From Leucobacter chromiireducens subsp. solipictus (lineage in GTDB: Bacteria; Actinomycetota; Actinomycetes; Actinomycetales; Microbacteriaceae): DNA of 64,000 nt. Under the pieces are notes generated by a model. It worked only from the letters and a program-made list of their open reading frames with translations. It was not told the DNA's origin and did no database searches. The DNA lies in contig NZ_QYAC01000003.1 in NCBI RefSeq assembly GCF_016758195.1, forward strand, positions 248,001-312,000. Direction: 5' to 3'. A program made the position numbers and the translations under genes. Positions 19,621 to 27,965 of this stretch are shown piece by piece. Numbering within the stretch: position 1 is the stretch's first letter; each line of letters begins with the position of its first letter.

Positions 19621-20598
19621 ATGGCAGACGGGATTGATCCCCGGGCTTTGATGTCGTTTCGTGCGGTCGCAGAGCACGGCTCGTTCGCGGCGGCGGCGCG
19701 CGAGCTCGGGTGGACGCAGCCGGCGCTGAGCAGCCAGGTGCGCAGGCTCGAGGAGAGCCTCGGGGTCACCCTCGTGACTCGCACCGTCAAGGGCGTGCAG
19801 CTCACCGAGCCGGGCCGCCGACTGCTGCACCATGCCGAAATCATCGATGGCCATCTCGAACGCGCGGCGCGCGAGGTGGCGGGGCTCGTCGACGAGGGCC
19901 AGCGCACCGTACGCGTGGTCGCGTTCCCCTCGGCGTGCACGAGTATCGTTGCCCCGGCCATGTCCGAGCTGCTCGCGCGCGGCACCGCGGGCGGCAGCGC
20001 GGGGGCACCCGGCATCGCGATCGAGCTCGAGCAGCAAGAGCCGTTCGCCGTGCCCGAGCTGCTGCGGCGGGGCACCGCTGACGTCGCGCTCGTGTTCCGC
20101 TATGAAGGGGAGGCCTCCCCGGACTTCGGCGCGGAGGTCACCGAGATCCCGATCGGCTGGGATCCGCTGCAGCTCATCGTGTCGCAGCGTCGCGGCTCAG
20201 CCGGAGCGAAGCGCCGTCCGCTTGTAGAGCACGCGCGGGATCGCTGGGTCACCGGGTGCCCGGCCTGCCGCCAGCACTTCCTGCGCATCGCGGAGCGCGA
20301 GGGGTTCGTGCCCGACATCCGCCACGCCACCGACGACTACATGGTGGTGCAGGAACTCGTGGCGCGCGACATGAGCGTGTCGGTGGTGCCGCGGCTCAGC
20401 CTGCTGAGCTACCGGCACCCGGGGGTGCGCGCGTTCGGCATCGGCGAGGGGGACGGGCGACAACTGCTCATCCTGCACGCGAAGGGCGAGGTGCGCCAGG
20501 AGGTGCACGATGTTGTTGCGGCGCTCGAGCGCGCGGCCGCGCGGGTGCTCGATCCGGTCGAGTTCGGCACCCGGCCCGGCGCGGGCGAGAACGCCTAG
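19621..20598 (+). CDS. LysR family transcriptional regulator
   Basis: 325 aa. An N-terminal winged HTH (about residues 5-65; FAAAARELGWTQPALSSQVR is the helix-turn-helix) is followed by a LysR substrate-binding domain. GAAGGAGG precedes the ATG at 19621. It follows the PatB-type gene by 56 bp and is probably co-transcribed, so it may control that gene and the divergent importer. Its stop overlaps the stop of the convergent PucR gene in one shared CTAG. Confidence 0.9.
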   Translation: MADGIDPRALMSFRAVAEHGSFAAAARELGWTQPALSSQVRRLEESLGVTLVTRTVKGVQLTEPGRRLLHHAEIIDGHLERAAREVAGLVDEGQRTVRVVAFPSACTSIVAPAMSELLARGTAGGSAGAPGIAIELEQQEPFAVPELLRRGTADVALVFRYEGEASPDFGAEVTEIPIGWDPLQLIVSQRRGSAGAKRRPLVEHARDRWVTGCPACRQHFLRIAEREGFVPDIRHATDDYMVVQELVARDMSVSVVPRLSLLSYRHPGVRAFGIGEGDGRQLLILHAKGEVRQEVHDVVAALERAAARVLDPVEFGTRPGAGENA

Positions 20599-22130
20599 CG
20601 TCCCGTCAGGCCTTCCACGCGCAACGCAAGCCAGAGCTCGGCGCGGTCGTCGGCGTCGGCGAGCGTGCGCGCGGTGAGCCGCTCGATCCGCGTGATGCGG
20701 TCGCGCAGCGTGTTGCGATGAATGCCGAGTGCGGTCGCCGCCGGTCCGCGCTGCCCATCCGCCGCGTAGACGGCGCGCAGCGTGGCGCGCAGCATCTCGG
20801 CCTCGTCGCCGGGGAGCTCGGTCGAGTGGAGGGAGAGCGGGCCGAGCACGCGAGTACTGAGCTGAGACGTGTCGTGCGGGGCGAGGCCTGTGGGATCGCC
20901 GGGCGCGCCTGCGGTGGGGTCGGAGAGTGCGACGAGTGCCTCGAGGAACGGCGTATCGCGGTCGGCCCACACCACCGTCGGAACGCGCGGAGCCGCGTAG
21001 AGGGGCGCGGTCGCCGAGAGTGCGCTGAGCCGCGAGCCTGCGGAGCGGAGGCTGAGCTCGGCGGTGGCGGGGTCGGTCGGGCGCCCCAACACTGCGTCGA
21101 GGCCGTGTTCCGCGGCGACCTCGAGCAGGTGCGCCGTCGCCTCGGGGGTGTCCGCGCAGAGCTGCCACGCGAGGGCGAGGCCGGGCGCCTGCGCGGGGAG
21201 GCCGCCCGGGGTGATGAAGCGGTCGTGGCCGCTGCGCGGCCGCCGCCGCCAGTTGGACACGTCCTCGGGGGACCCCTGCACGGCGACGGCGCGCACGCGC
21301 TCGGGCAGCCGCACACGCGTGGAGAGGATCTCGATCGTTGCGGGGGTCGCGCTCCCGGTGAGGAGCGCCCAGGTGAAGCGCTCCCAGCGCTCGCGCTCGC
21401 GGCTCTCCTCGGCGTCCGCGCCGCGCAGGCCGAGCCACAGCACGATCGAGCCGGCGGCGATCACCGCGTGCCCCTCGGGGGTGAGCGGGGTGGCACCAGC
21501 GACCGCGAGCCGAAGCGAGCCCTCGCGATCGAGGCGGATCGTCTCCGGTTCGGTCGCTGCGGTCGTCGCGCTCGTCGCGGCCGCGAAGCCCGCGGTGCTC
21601 GCGAGTACCGCGCCGTCCGACGTCAGCAGAGCCAGCTGCTTGCCGGTGGCCTGCGCGATGCTCGCGAGCACCTCGGCGGGATCCTGCTTGCCGCGGGCCC
21701 CGTCGAGCAACCGCTGCTGGGCTTGGAGTGCGCCGCGGGCCGCGCGCAGCTCGTCCGCGCGCACGAGCCCGGCGACGGCCTTGCTGATCGCGATGAAGGG
21801 CGTCGGGAGCGGCACCTCGAAGAGCGCCACCCGGTACATGCTGGCCGCGCTCACGAGCGCGGGAGGGATGCGCTCGTGGTTCACGCCGACGCCGAAGCCG
21901 ATCGCGGCGACCCGCGCCCGGCTCAGGCTCGCCACGAAGTCGCGCCACCGCGGGTCTCCCGACTCGAGCGCGAGCCCGGTCGTGAGGATGATCTCGCCGC
22001 CCTCCAGGTACTCGCCAAGGTCGAGCAACTCGGTTGTCGAGAGCCACGAGATCTCCGGATCCCCCGGACCGGACTGCACGAGAGTAAGCCCCAGCTGGGG
22101 GAGCGCGAGCAAATCGGAGAGTGACGCCAT
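20595..22130 (-). CDS. PucR family transcriptional regulator
   Basis: 511 aa. The N-terminal PucR domain (about residues 10-130) is followed by a variable GAF-like middle and a C-terminal PucR-type helix-turn-helix (GPAATALGIHRNTLRDRITR, about 465-485). PucR proteins control catabolic genes such as purine, proline or glutamate-type pathways; the ligand here is unknown. It is divergent from a CoA-transferase / glutaryl-CoA dehydrogenase pair, which suggests that it controls glutarate use. The start at 22130 is the first Met of the domain; a longer frame upstream enters the promoter region. Confidence 0.88.
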   Translation of the reverse strand: MASLSDLLALPQLGLTLVQSGPGDPEISWLSTTELLDLGEYLEGGEIILTTGLALESGDPRWRDFVASLSRARVAAIGFGVGVNHERIPPALVSAASMYRVALFEVPLPTPFIAISKAVAGLVRADELRAARGALQAQQRLLDGARGKQDPAEVLASIAQATGKQLALLTSDGAVLASTAGFAAATSATTAATEPETIRLDREGSLRLAVAGATPLTPEGHAVIAAGSIVLWLGLRGADAEESRERERWERFTWALLTGSATPATIEILSTRVRLPERVRAVAVQGSPEDVSNWRRRPRSGHDRFITPGGLPAQAPGLALAWQLCADTPEATAHLLEVAAEHGLDAVLGRPTDPATAELSLRSAGSRLSALSATAPLYAAPRVPTVVWADRDTPFLEALVALSDPTAGAPGDPTGLAPHDTSQLSTRVLGPLSLHSTELPGDEAEMLRATLRAVYAADGQRGPAATALGIHRNTLRDRITRIERLTARTLADADDRAELWLALRVEGLTGR

Positions 22131-22179
22131 GCTGAGATTCTTGCACAGGTTGAGCGCCCGGGGGTATGCAATGGCGCGC

Positions 22180-22208
22180 TCGGGTATCCGTCACCCGACA
22201 CGTACACT
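22180..22208 (+). promoter_or_regulatory. caiB-type gene promoter with dyad TCGGGT-N7-ACCCGA
   Basis: A perfect 6-bp inverted repeat (22180-22185 and 22193-22198) covers the -35 region of a TACACT -10 box at 22203-22208. The position fits an operator used by the divergent PucR protein. The transcript start would be near 22215, about 55 nt before the GTG. Confidence 0.4.
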
Positions 22209-22269
22209 GGCCACACGCGCAGCGCGGCATCGACGCCTGAGCGACGAGACGAACGGACGGGGATTCACT

Positions 22270-23457
22270 GTGAACGACCACGCGGAGCAGGCCACGGCAG
22301 GCGCCCTCGCCGGAATTCGGGTCGCCGACTTCTCACGGGTCTTGGCCGGTCCGCACGCCACGATGATCCTCGCGGATCTCGGTGCGGACGTGCTGAAGAT
22401 CGAGAGCCCCGAGGGAGACGGTACTCGGCAGTGGAATCCGCCGACCAACGCGATCGGCCAGAGCACGTACTTCGCCGGGGTGAACCGCGGCAAGCGCTCG
22501 GTCGTGTGTGATCTCCGGGATCCGGCCGGCCGTGAGCGGGCGTGGGAACTCGCCGCGACGGCTGACGTGGTCATCGAGAACTTCAAGCCCGGCACGATGG
22601 ACAAGTTCGGGCTCAGCTACGCGGAGGTCGCGGCGGCGAACCCCGGCGTCGTGTACTGCTCGATCTCCGGTTTCGGTGACACGGCGGGGCGCGATCTGCC
22701 CGGCTACGACCTTCTGGTGCAGGCCGTCGGGGGCCTGATGAGTATCACCGGGCAGGAGGGCGGCGACGCGACGAAGGTCGGCGTGGCGCTCGTGGACATC
22801 CTGACGGGGCTGAACTCGGTGATCGGGATCCAGGCGGCCCTGCGTGCGCGAGACACCGCGGACTCGCCGACGGCGGGTCACGGCCAGCACGTGAAGGTGA
22901 CCCTGCTCGGCTCGCTGCTCTCCGCGCTTGCGAACCAGGCGTCGTCGACGCTGGAGACCGGGATCTCACCGACACGGATGGGAAACGCGCACCCCTCGAT
23001 TTCGCCCTACGAGACCTTCGACGCGGCGGACCAGGCGCTCGCGCTCGCCGTCGGGACCGACGGCCAGTTCGCGCGCCTGTGCGAGGTGCTCGGGGTGCAG
23101 GAGCTCGCGAGCGACGAGCGCTTCGCGAGCAACCCGCAGCGCGTCGCGCACCGAGTCGAGCTGCGGGCCGCGCTCGAGGTGCCGCTGCGCACGCGCCCCG
23201 CGGAGGAGTGGATCACGGCGTTCACCGCGGCGAACATCCCGGCGGGCCGCGTGAATACGATCGCGCAGGCCATCGAGCTCGCGGAGTCCCTCGACCTCGC
23301 TCCGGTGGCGGAGACGCCGGCGGTTGCGGCGGACGGCACGTCGCACACCCTGCGCTCGGTCGCCCTGCCGATCTCGCTCTCCGGCACGCCCGCCCGCTAC
23401 TCGGCGCCGCCGCCCGGCGTGGGCGAGCACCAGGACGCGACCTGGCGCGAGGCCTGA
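22270..23457 (+). CDS. Class III (CaiB/BaiF) CoA-transferase, likely glutarate-type
   Basis: 395 aa, normal length. It moves CoA between acyl-CoA and a free acid. The N-terminal family block GIRVADFSRVLAGPHATMIL and the EFNPRG-like active-site area FKPGTMDKFGL are present, and the aspartate nucleophile expected near residue 165-170 falls in GYDLLVQAVGGLMSITG. The GTG at 22270 begins the gene-like codons; the frame is open further upstream only by chance on the PucR antisense strand. Followed 79 bp later by glutaryl-CoA dehydrogenase, so a succinyl-CoA:glutarate CoA-transferase role is likely but not proven. Confidence 0.85.
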   Translation: MNDHAEQATAGALAGIRVADFSRVLAGPHATMILADLGADVLKIESPEGDGTRQWNPPTNAIGQSTYFAGVNRGKRSVVCDLRDPAGRERAWELAATADVVIENFKPGTMDKFGLSYAEVAAANPGVVYCSISGFGDTAGRDLPGYDLLVQAVGGLMSITGQEGGDATKVGVALVDILTGLNSVIGIQAALRARDTADSPTAGHGQHVKVTLLGSLLSALANQASSTLETGISPTRMGNAHPSISPYETFDAADQALALAVGTDGQFARLCEVLGVQELASDERFASNPQRVAHRVELRAALEVPLRTRPAEEWITAFTAANIPAGRVNTIAQAIELAESLDLAPVAETPAVAADGTSHTLRSVALPISLSGTPARYSAPPPGVGEHQDATWREA

Positions 23458-23536
23458 TCGCCCCAAACTTTCGGGCGGGAATGCCGTGCCCGCCGCCACG
23501 TCTTGACACATCCGTTTCCAGCTAGAGGAGCACACC

Positions 23537-24700
23537 ATGACCACCACCATCGACCAGTTGTTCAACGTCGCCGACTTCGTGACCGAGGAGGAACGCGAGT
23601 GGCAGCTGAAGGCGCGCGAGTTCGCGCAGACCAAGATCAGCCCGATCATCGATCAGGCGTTTGAGGATCGCCGGCTCCCGGTCGAGCTGCTCCCCGCCGT
23701 GGGCGAGTTCGGGGCGTTTGGCATGTACATGCAGGGCTACGGGCTGAAGGGCGCGTCCTCGGTCGCCTACGGTCTCGTGGCAATGGAGTTCGAGGCCGTC
23801 GACTCCGGCTTCCGGACGGCGCTGTCCGTGCAGGGGTCGCTGGCGATGGGCGCAATCTACAAGTTCGGCTCCGAGGAGCAGAAGCAGCAGTGGCTGCCTG
23901 CGATGGGCCGCGGTGAGGCAATTGGTTTCTTCGGGCTCACCGAGCCGCAGGGCGGCTCCGACCCCAACACGATGCTCACCTCCGCCCGCCGCGAGGGTGA
24001 CCAGTGGGTGCTGAACGGGAAGAAGCGCTGGATCGGCCTTGCCACCATTGCGAAGGTGGGCGTGATTTGGGCGAAGGACGAAGAAGGCGTGGTCCGCGGC
24101 TTCGTCGTGCCGACCGACACCCCGGGCTTCCAGGCGACCGCGATCGAGAACAAGCTCTCGATGCGCGCCTCGCTGCAGACCGAGATCGAGCTCACGGACG
24201 TGCGGCTGCCGCTCGACGCGATCCTGCCGGACGCCAAGGGCCTGTCGGCCCCGTTCAAATGCCTGAACGAGGCCCGCTACGGCATCGCCTGGGGTGTGAT
24301 GGGTGCCGCGCGCTCGTGCCTCGAGGTCGCCGTGGAGCGCTCGCAGACCCGAGAGGTGTTCGGTGCGCCGATCGGCTCGAAGCAGATCATCCAGGCGCAG
24401 CTCGCGGACATGTTCCTCGAATACCAGAAGGGCCTGCTGCTCGCGCTGCACCTCGGCCGGATGAAGGACGCGGGCACGCTCTCCTACGATCAGATTTCGG
24501 TGGGCAAGCTGAACAACGTGCGCGAGGCCATCAAGATCGCTGGCAACTGCCGGTCGATCCTGGGCGGCGATGGCATCACGAGCGATTTCCCGGTGATGCG
24601 GCACATGGCCAACCTCGAGTCCGTGCGGACCTATGAGGGTACCGACGAGGTGCATCAGCTCGTGATCGGGCGCGCGCTGACGGGGATCGCCGCCTTCTAG
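23537..24700 (+). CDS. gcdH: Glutaryl-CoA dehydrogenase (acyl-CoA dehydrogenase family)
   Basis: 387 aa. An FAD flavoenzyme that oxidises and decarboxylates glutaryl-CoA to crotonyl-CoA in lysine, tryptophan and glutarate breakdown. Diagnostic features: FRTALSVQGSLAM, where the Arg is the glutaryl-CoA-specific residue; FGLTEPQGGSDP; and the catalytic Glu about 367 in RTYEGTDEVHQL. GAGGAG lies upstream of the ATG. It follows the CoA-transferase after 79 bp (a small weak hairpin lies between) and is followed by a clear terminator, so the two genes form one operon. Confidence 0.92.
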   Translation: MTTTIDQLFNVADFVTEEEREWQLKAREFAQTKISPIIDQAFEDRRLPVELLPAVGEFGAFGMYMQGYGLKGASSVAYGLVAMEFEAVDSGFRTALSVQGSLAMGAIYKFGSEEQKQQWLPAMGRGEAIGFFGLTEPQGGSDPNTMLTSARREGDQWVLNGKKRWIGLATIAKVGVIWAKDEEGVVRGFVVPTDTPGFQATAIENKLSMRASLQTEIELTDVRLPLDAILPDAKGLSAPFKCLNEARYGIAWGVMGAARSCLEVAVERSQTREVFGAPIGSKQIIQAQLADMFLEYQKGLLLALHLGRMKDAGTLSYDQISVGKLNNVREAIKIAGNCRSILGGDGITSDFPVMRHMANLESVRTYEGTDEVHQLVIGRALTGIAAF

Positions 24701-24729
24701 AGCTCAGCGCACGGCGCACCGTCAAGAGC

Positions 24730-24760
24730 GGTGGGATCGGGAATCATTCCTGATCCCACC
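24730..24760 (+). terminator. Rho-independent terminator after gcdH
   Basis: A 13-bp stem (24730-24742 with 24748-24760, one G-T wobble) with a 5-nt loop is followed by GTTTCTT. Confidence 0.85.
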
Positions 24761-24826
24761 GTTTCTTATGTGTCCGCTCAGGCGCATTCGCACGTAGTTT
24801 CCATAACAGTTGTTTGCACGGTTTAT

Positions 24827-24868
24827 CTGTAAGTTTCCTGGACTTACAGGAAAGTCTGTGCCTAGGCT
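24827..24868 (+). promoter_or_regulatory. Promoter of the pilus island with dyad CTGTAAGT-N7-ACTTACAG
   Basis: A perfect 8-bp inverted repeat (24827-24834 and 24842-24849) overlaps a second one (TTTCCTG-N6-CAGGAAA) and covers the -35 region (TGGACT, 24839-24844) of a TAGGCT -10 box at 24863-24868. The area is clearly more AT-rich than its surroundings. This looks like a repressor operator controlling the large surface protein gene. Confidence 0.5.
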
Positions 24869-24924
24869 GTGGCCATCACTGGGGGGTGGTCACACTGGTA
24901 CGACGCAGCGCTCACAGCCACGGC

Positions 24925-27822
24925 ATGACGCAGGACCCGAGACGGACCTCGCGGTCCCTCGGCCGGAGGATGTGGCGCCGACTCGGACTGGCAGGGCTCG
25001 CGGCGCTCGTCGCCACCAGCGGCGCGATCTCGGCGCAGTGGGGGGTCGCCGCCGATCCCGCCCACGCGGCGGATGAGATCGCGGCCCCGGAGGTCTACAA
25101 GATGCAGGGATTCTACGACCGCATCGACGACGTCATCGACGAGCTCCGTGCCGACTTTGTCCTCAAGGTTCCCCACGGCTTGATCAACGCAGACACCGGT
25201 GCGCAACAGCCGGTCGACGGGAAATATCTTCACATCGGCTACGACTACAACTCCAGTTCCGCCCTGCGGAGCATGCGCTATCTGCAGACGATGGGGACGG
25301 GGCGGCCGGGGGCGGAGAACTGGGCGAAGAACCAGGACGAGTATTTCACCGTTCACAAGGTGATCCCGTCCGGAAAGTTCGACTTCCTCGTGATCTCCGT
25401 CGAGGGTGATCTCAATATCCTCGACAACGCGGCGGAGAATAACACGCCCGGTGGCTACGAAACGCCCATGAACTGGTACTTCAGTTACGAAACGGGTGTC
25501 CCCACGACGTCGACCACCTGGATCCGGAACGCGCTCACTACGGAGACCGTGCGGTACTGGGCGTATATGGGGAGAACCGCAAGCACCACGGCGGAGCGCA
25601 CCATTACCGGCCCGCAATTCAAGATGCAGTGGGACAGCATCTACAACCTGTGGAGCAACCGTCAAGCGAACTGGGGACAGACGCTCGACTACGGCCTCAA
25701 TGGCTACCCGGAGGGCGTGTTGCCGCCCAACGCCATCCCTCTTGATCTCGTGAACAACGCGACGCGCAATAGCAACCCCGAGCAGGGCAACGCGGGAACG
25801 GTGAGCGACAGCTACTGGTACGCCTGGGTGCACGAGGACGGCACGTTGATCGACACGATCAATACCGCGCCGATCCACGTGACGGGAGTGACGCCCCGGT
25901 CTCGAGGCAACAGCGCCAATACTCTCATCTCCAAGAACATCGAGCAGGCGGGAAATACGGCACCGCAGTTGGGGTGGACGCCGGAGCAGGCCGCCCAGGG
26001 CCTCACCGAGCGGGTCGGCGTCGACGGCTCCGTGGACTTCACCGACGCGGGCGGAACCGGATACTACCGACTCCTGGCGTGGCCGGAAGCGCGCGACCCG
26101 CTCACACCGTCCGGTGATTACGGCGCGCCCCGCATCGCCTACACAGCGGCCGACCTGTTCGACGCGAACGGGATGATCACGCCCGAAGCCGATGGCGTGA
26201 AGTGGACGCCCGGGACCGCGTACTACAAGTACGACATCATCATGCCCGATCCGCCGGTGATCACGGTTCCGGAGCATCAATCGCACACGAACGTGAATGC
26301 CACCGTCACGATCTCGGGAACCGGGACGCCGGGGCATACGATCTCACTCAAACTGATCGCGGGAACCAGCATCACGAACGTCAATGACCCCACGCTCACC
26401 ACCCTGGTGGATGGCGATCACGAGGGCGTGCAGGCCGGGGACGTGGTGGTGGACGCCTCGGGAAACTGGACATTCACGTACACGCCCGACACACTACTCG
26501 CCGACGGCACCTATACGGTCGCGGCGGTGCAGACCGACCAAACGCCGGGGAACTTCCACCTCACCAGCGGTCTGTCCAACCCGCAGACCGAGACGGATCC
26601 GAGCGACTGGGGGATGACATTCACGATCGACACCGTCGCACCGGCCGCTCCCGCGTTCGTGTGCCCCGCGACCCCCACCACTGAGACGACACCGACCTTC
26701 ACTGGCTCCGGCGTCGAGGCCGGCGCGAAGGTCTTCATCTCCCAGGACGGGGAACGGATCGGGGAGGCGACCGTGACCGAGTCCGGGTGGAGCTACACGG
26801 TGGATCCCGCGCTCACGAACGGGAACTACGTCTTCACGGTGACGCAGGTTGACGCGGCGGGCAACGAGTCCACGGTGAGCGCTCCGCCGTGCGAGTTGCG
26901 GGTCGCCGTCGCGGTCCCCGCCACGGGAACGAAGATCGTGGTCCCGGTGCACTTCCCGAGCCCGGATCTGCCCGAGGCCGCGGCCGAGAACTGGGAGATC
27001 ACCGCGAGTGACGGTGACGAGACCGTCGTCATGAGCGGGGACACCCCGGCGGAGCTCTCCCGGGACACGGTCTACACCGTCGGGGAACGACTGCGCACCG
27101 ATCCCGCGCCCGAGGCGAGCGCGGCTCGCTACACGCAGCTCGGTGACCTCGTGTGCGTCGACGGCGAGGGGGCTCCACTGCCCGACGGCGTGGTGGATCC
27201 GGACGCGAGCACCGTGACGATCGCGGCGGATCTGGATGTCGCCGAGCCGATCGCGTGCACCCTGAAGAATCAGGCCGCACAGGTGAGCTTCGTCACCCAA
27301 CGGCTGGGTGGGCAAACCACGGCACCGGCCGCAGGTTGGTCGCTCGGGGTGACCGGTGCAGAACCGGGCTATACCTCGGCGTTGACCGATACGGTGCCCA
27401 GCGATGTGGCCCGCCCGGGTGAGGTGAGCCTCACCGCGGGAACCCCCGAGGGGCTCTCCCTGATCGGGATCCAAGCGCTCGACCTGTCCCGTGCCGAGTG
27501 CGCCGCGCACGCGCCGGACGCGACGGCGGCCCCGCAGGACTGCTGGATCCCGCTCGAAGGGAGTGGTGATCCGACGGCGAACCTCGCCCAGGGGAGCCAC
27601 GCGGTGTTCCGGCTCGTGGCGGCGACGCCCGCGGACCTTCCGGCGCTCCCGATCACCGGCGGGCTCGGAAGCTGGTCCTTCATGGTGGGCGGGGCGGCAG
27701 TGTTCGCCCTCGCCGGTGGAGCGTATTTGCGCCGCCGGTACCTCCTGATGGCCGGCCCGGGGACGGATAGCTTCCGGGGGGACGATCTTGCCGGACCGAG
27801 TCCTGACGGGAGGAGTGAATGA
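24925..27822 (+). CDS. Large LPxTG-anchored surface protein, probable pilus tip or minor pilin
   Basis: 965 aa from the ATG at 24925 (GTG codons at 24886-24889 are possible alternatives; no ribosome binding site is convincing). Signal peptide about residues 1-48 (RRLGLAGLAALVATSG... cut near AHAAD). Residues about 50-430 form a Trp/Tyr/Asn-rich N-terminal region that I cannot assign. Two Ig-like domains follow (about 435-570 and 570-670), then a prealbumin-type stretch with cysteines (about 680-920). The C-terminus has a sorting signal LPITGG, a membrane helix and RRR, then an unusual 25-residue acidic tail. It is first in a row with a SpaA-type pilin and a class C sortase, as tip adhesins are. 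AT content looks higher than in neighbours. Confidence 0.8.
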   Translation: MTQDPRRTSRSLGRRMWRRLGLAGLAALVATSGAISAQWGVAADPAHAADEIAAPEVYKMQGFYDRIDDVIDELRADFVLKVPHGLINADTGAQQPVDGKYLHIGYDYNSSSALRSMRYLQTMGTGRPGAENWAKNQDEYFTVHKVIPSGKFDFLVISVEGDLNILDNAAENNTPGGYETPMNWYFSYETGVPTTSTTWIRNALTTETVRYWAYMGRTASTTAERTITGPQFKMQWDSIYNLWSNRQANWGQTLDYGLNGYPEGVLPPNAIPLDLVNNATRNSNPEQGNAGTVSDSYWYAWVHEDGTLIDTINTAPIHVTGVTPRSRGNSANTLISKNIEQAGNTAPQLGWTPEQAAQGLTERVGVDGSVDFTDAGGTGYYRLLAWPEARDPLTPSGDYGAPRIAYTAADLFDANGMITPEADGVKWTPGTAYYKYDIIMPDPPVITVPEHQSHTNVNATVTISGTGTPGHTISLKLIAGTSITNVNDPTLTTLVDGDHEGVQAGDVVVDASGNWTFTYTPDTLLADGTYTVAAVQTDQTPGNFHLTSGLSNPQTETDPSDWGMTFTIDTVAPAAPAFVCPATPTTETTPTFTGSGVEAGAKVFISQDGERIGEATVTESGWSYTVDPALTNGNYVFTVTQVDAAGNESTVSAPPCELRVAVAVPATGTKIVVPVHFPSPDLPEAAAENWEITASDGDETVVMSGDTPAELSRDTVYTVGERLRTDPAPEASAARYTQLGDLVCVDGEGAPLPDGVVDPDASTVTIAADLDVAEPIACTLKNQAAQVSFVTQRLGGQTTAPAAGWSLGVTGAEPGYTSALTDTVPSDVARPGEVSLTAGTPEGLSLIGIQALDLSRAECAAHAPDATAAPQDCWIPLEGSGDPTANLAQGSHAVFRLVAATPADLPALPITGGLGSWSFMVGGAAVFALAGGAYLRRRYLLMAGPGTDSFRGDDLAGPSPDGRSE

Positions 27823-27854
27823 GGTACCGCACCTCGTGCTCATGGGGGCGGTGA
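27819..27854 (+). CDS. Possible 11-aa coupled leader peptide
   Basis: An ATG overlaps the surface protein stop (ATGA) and has GGGAGGAG 4 nt upstream, inside the last codons of the larger gene. It encodes MRYRTSCSWGR and stops 111 bp before the pilin. A GAGGT/ACCTC hairpin covers its 5' end. It may be a chance ORF or a leader for the pilin gene; no function can be given. Confidence 0.25.
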   Translation: MRYRTSCSWGR

Positions 27855-27965
27855 GCTCCCGCCGCACCTGCGACACCCGGGCATCATGACCCAGACCAAC
27901 GGAACACACTCAACTCCGTTCACGCGCTGTTGCGCGGCTCGTGAACGGCGACGAAAGGACACACC

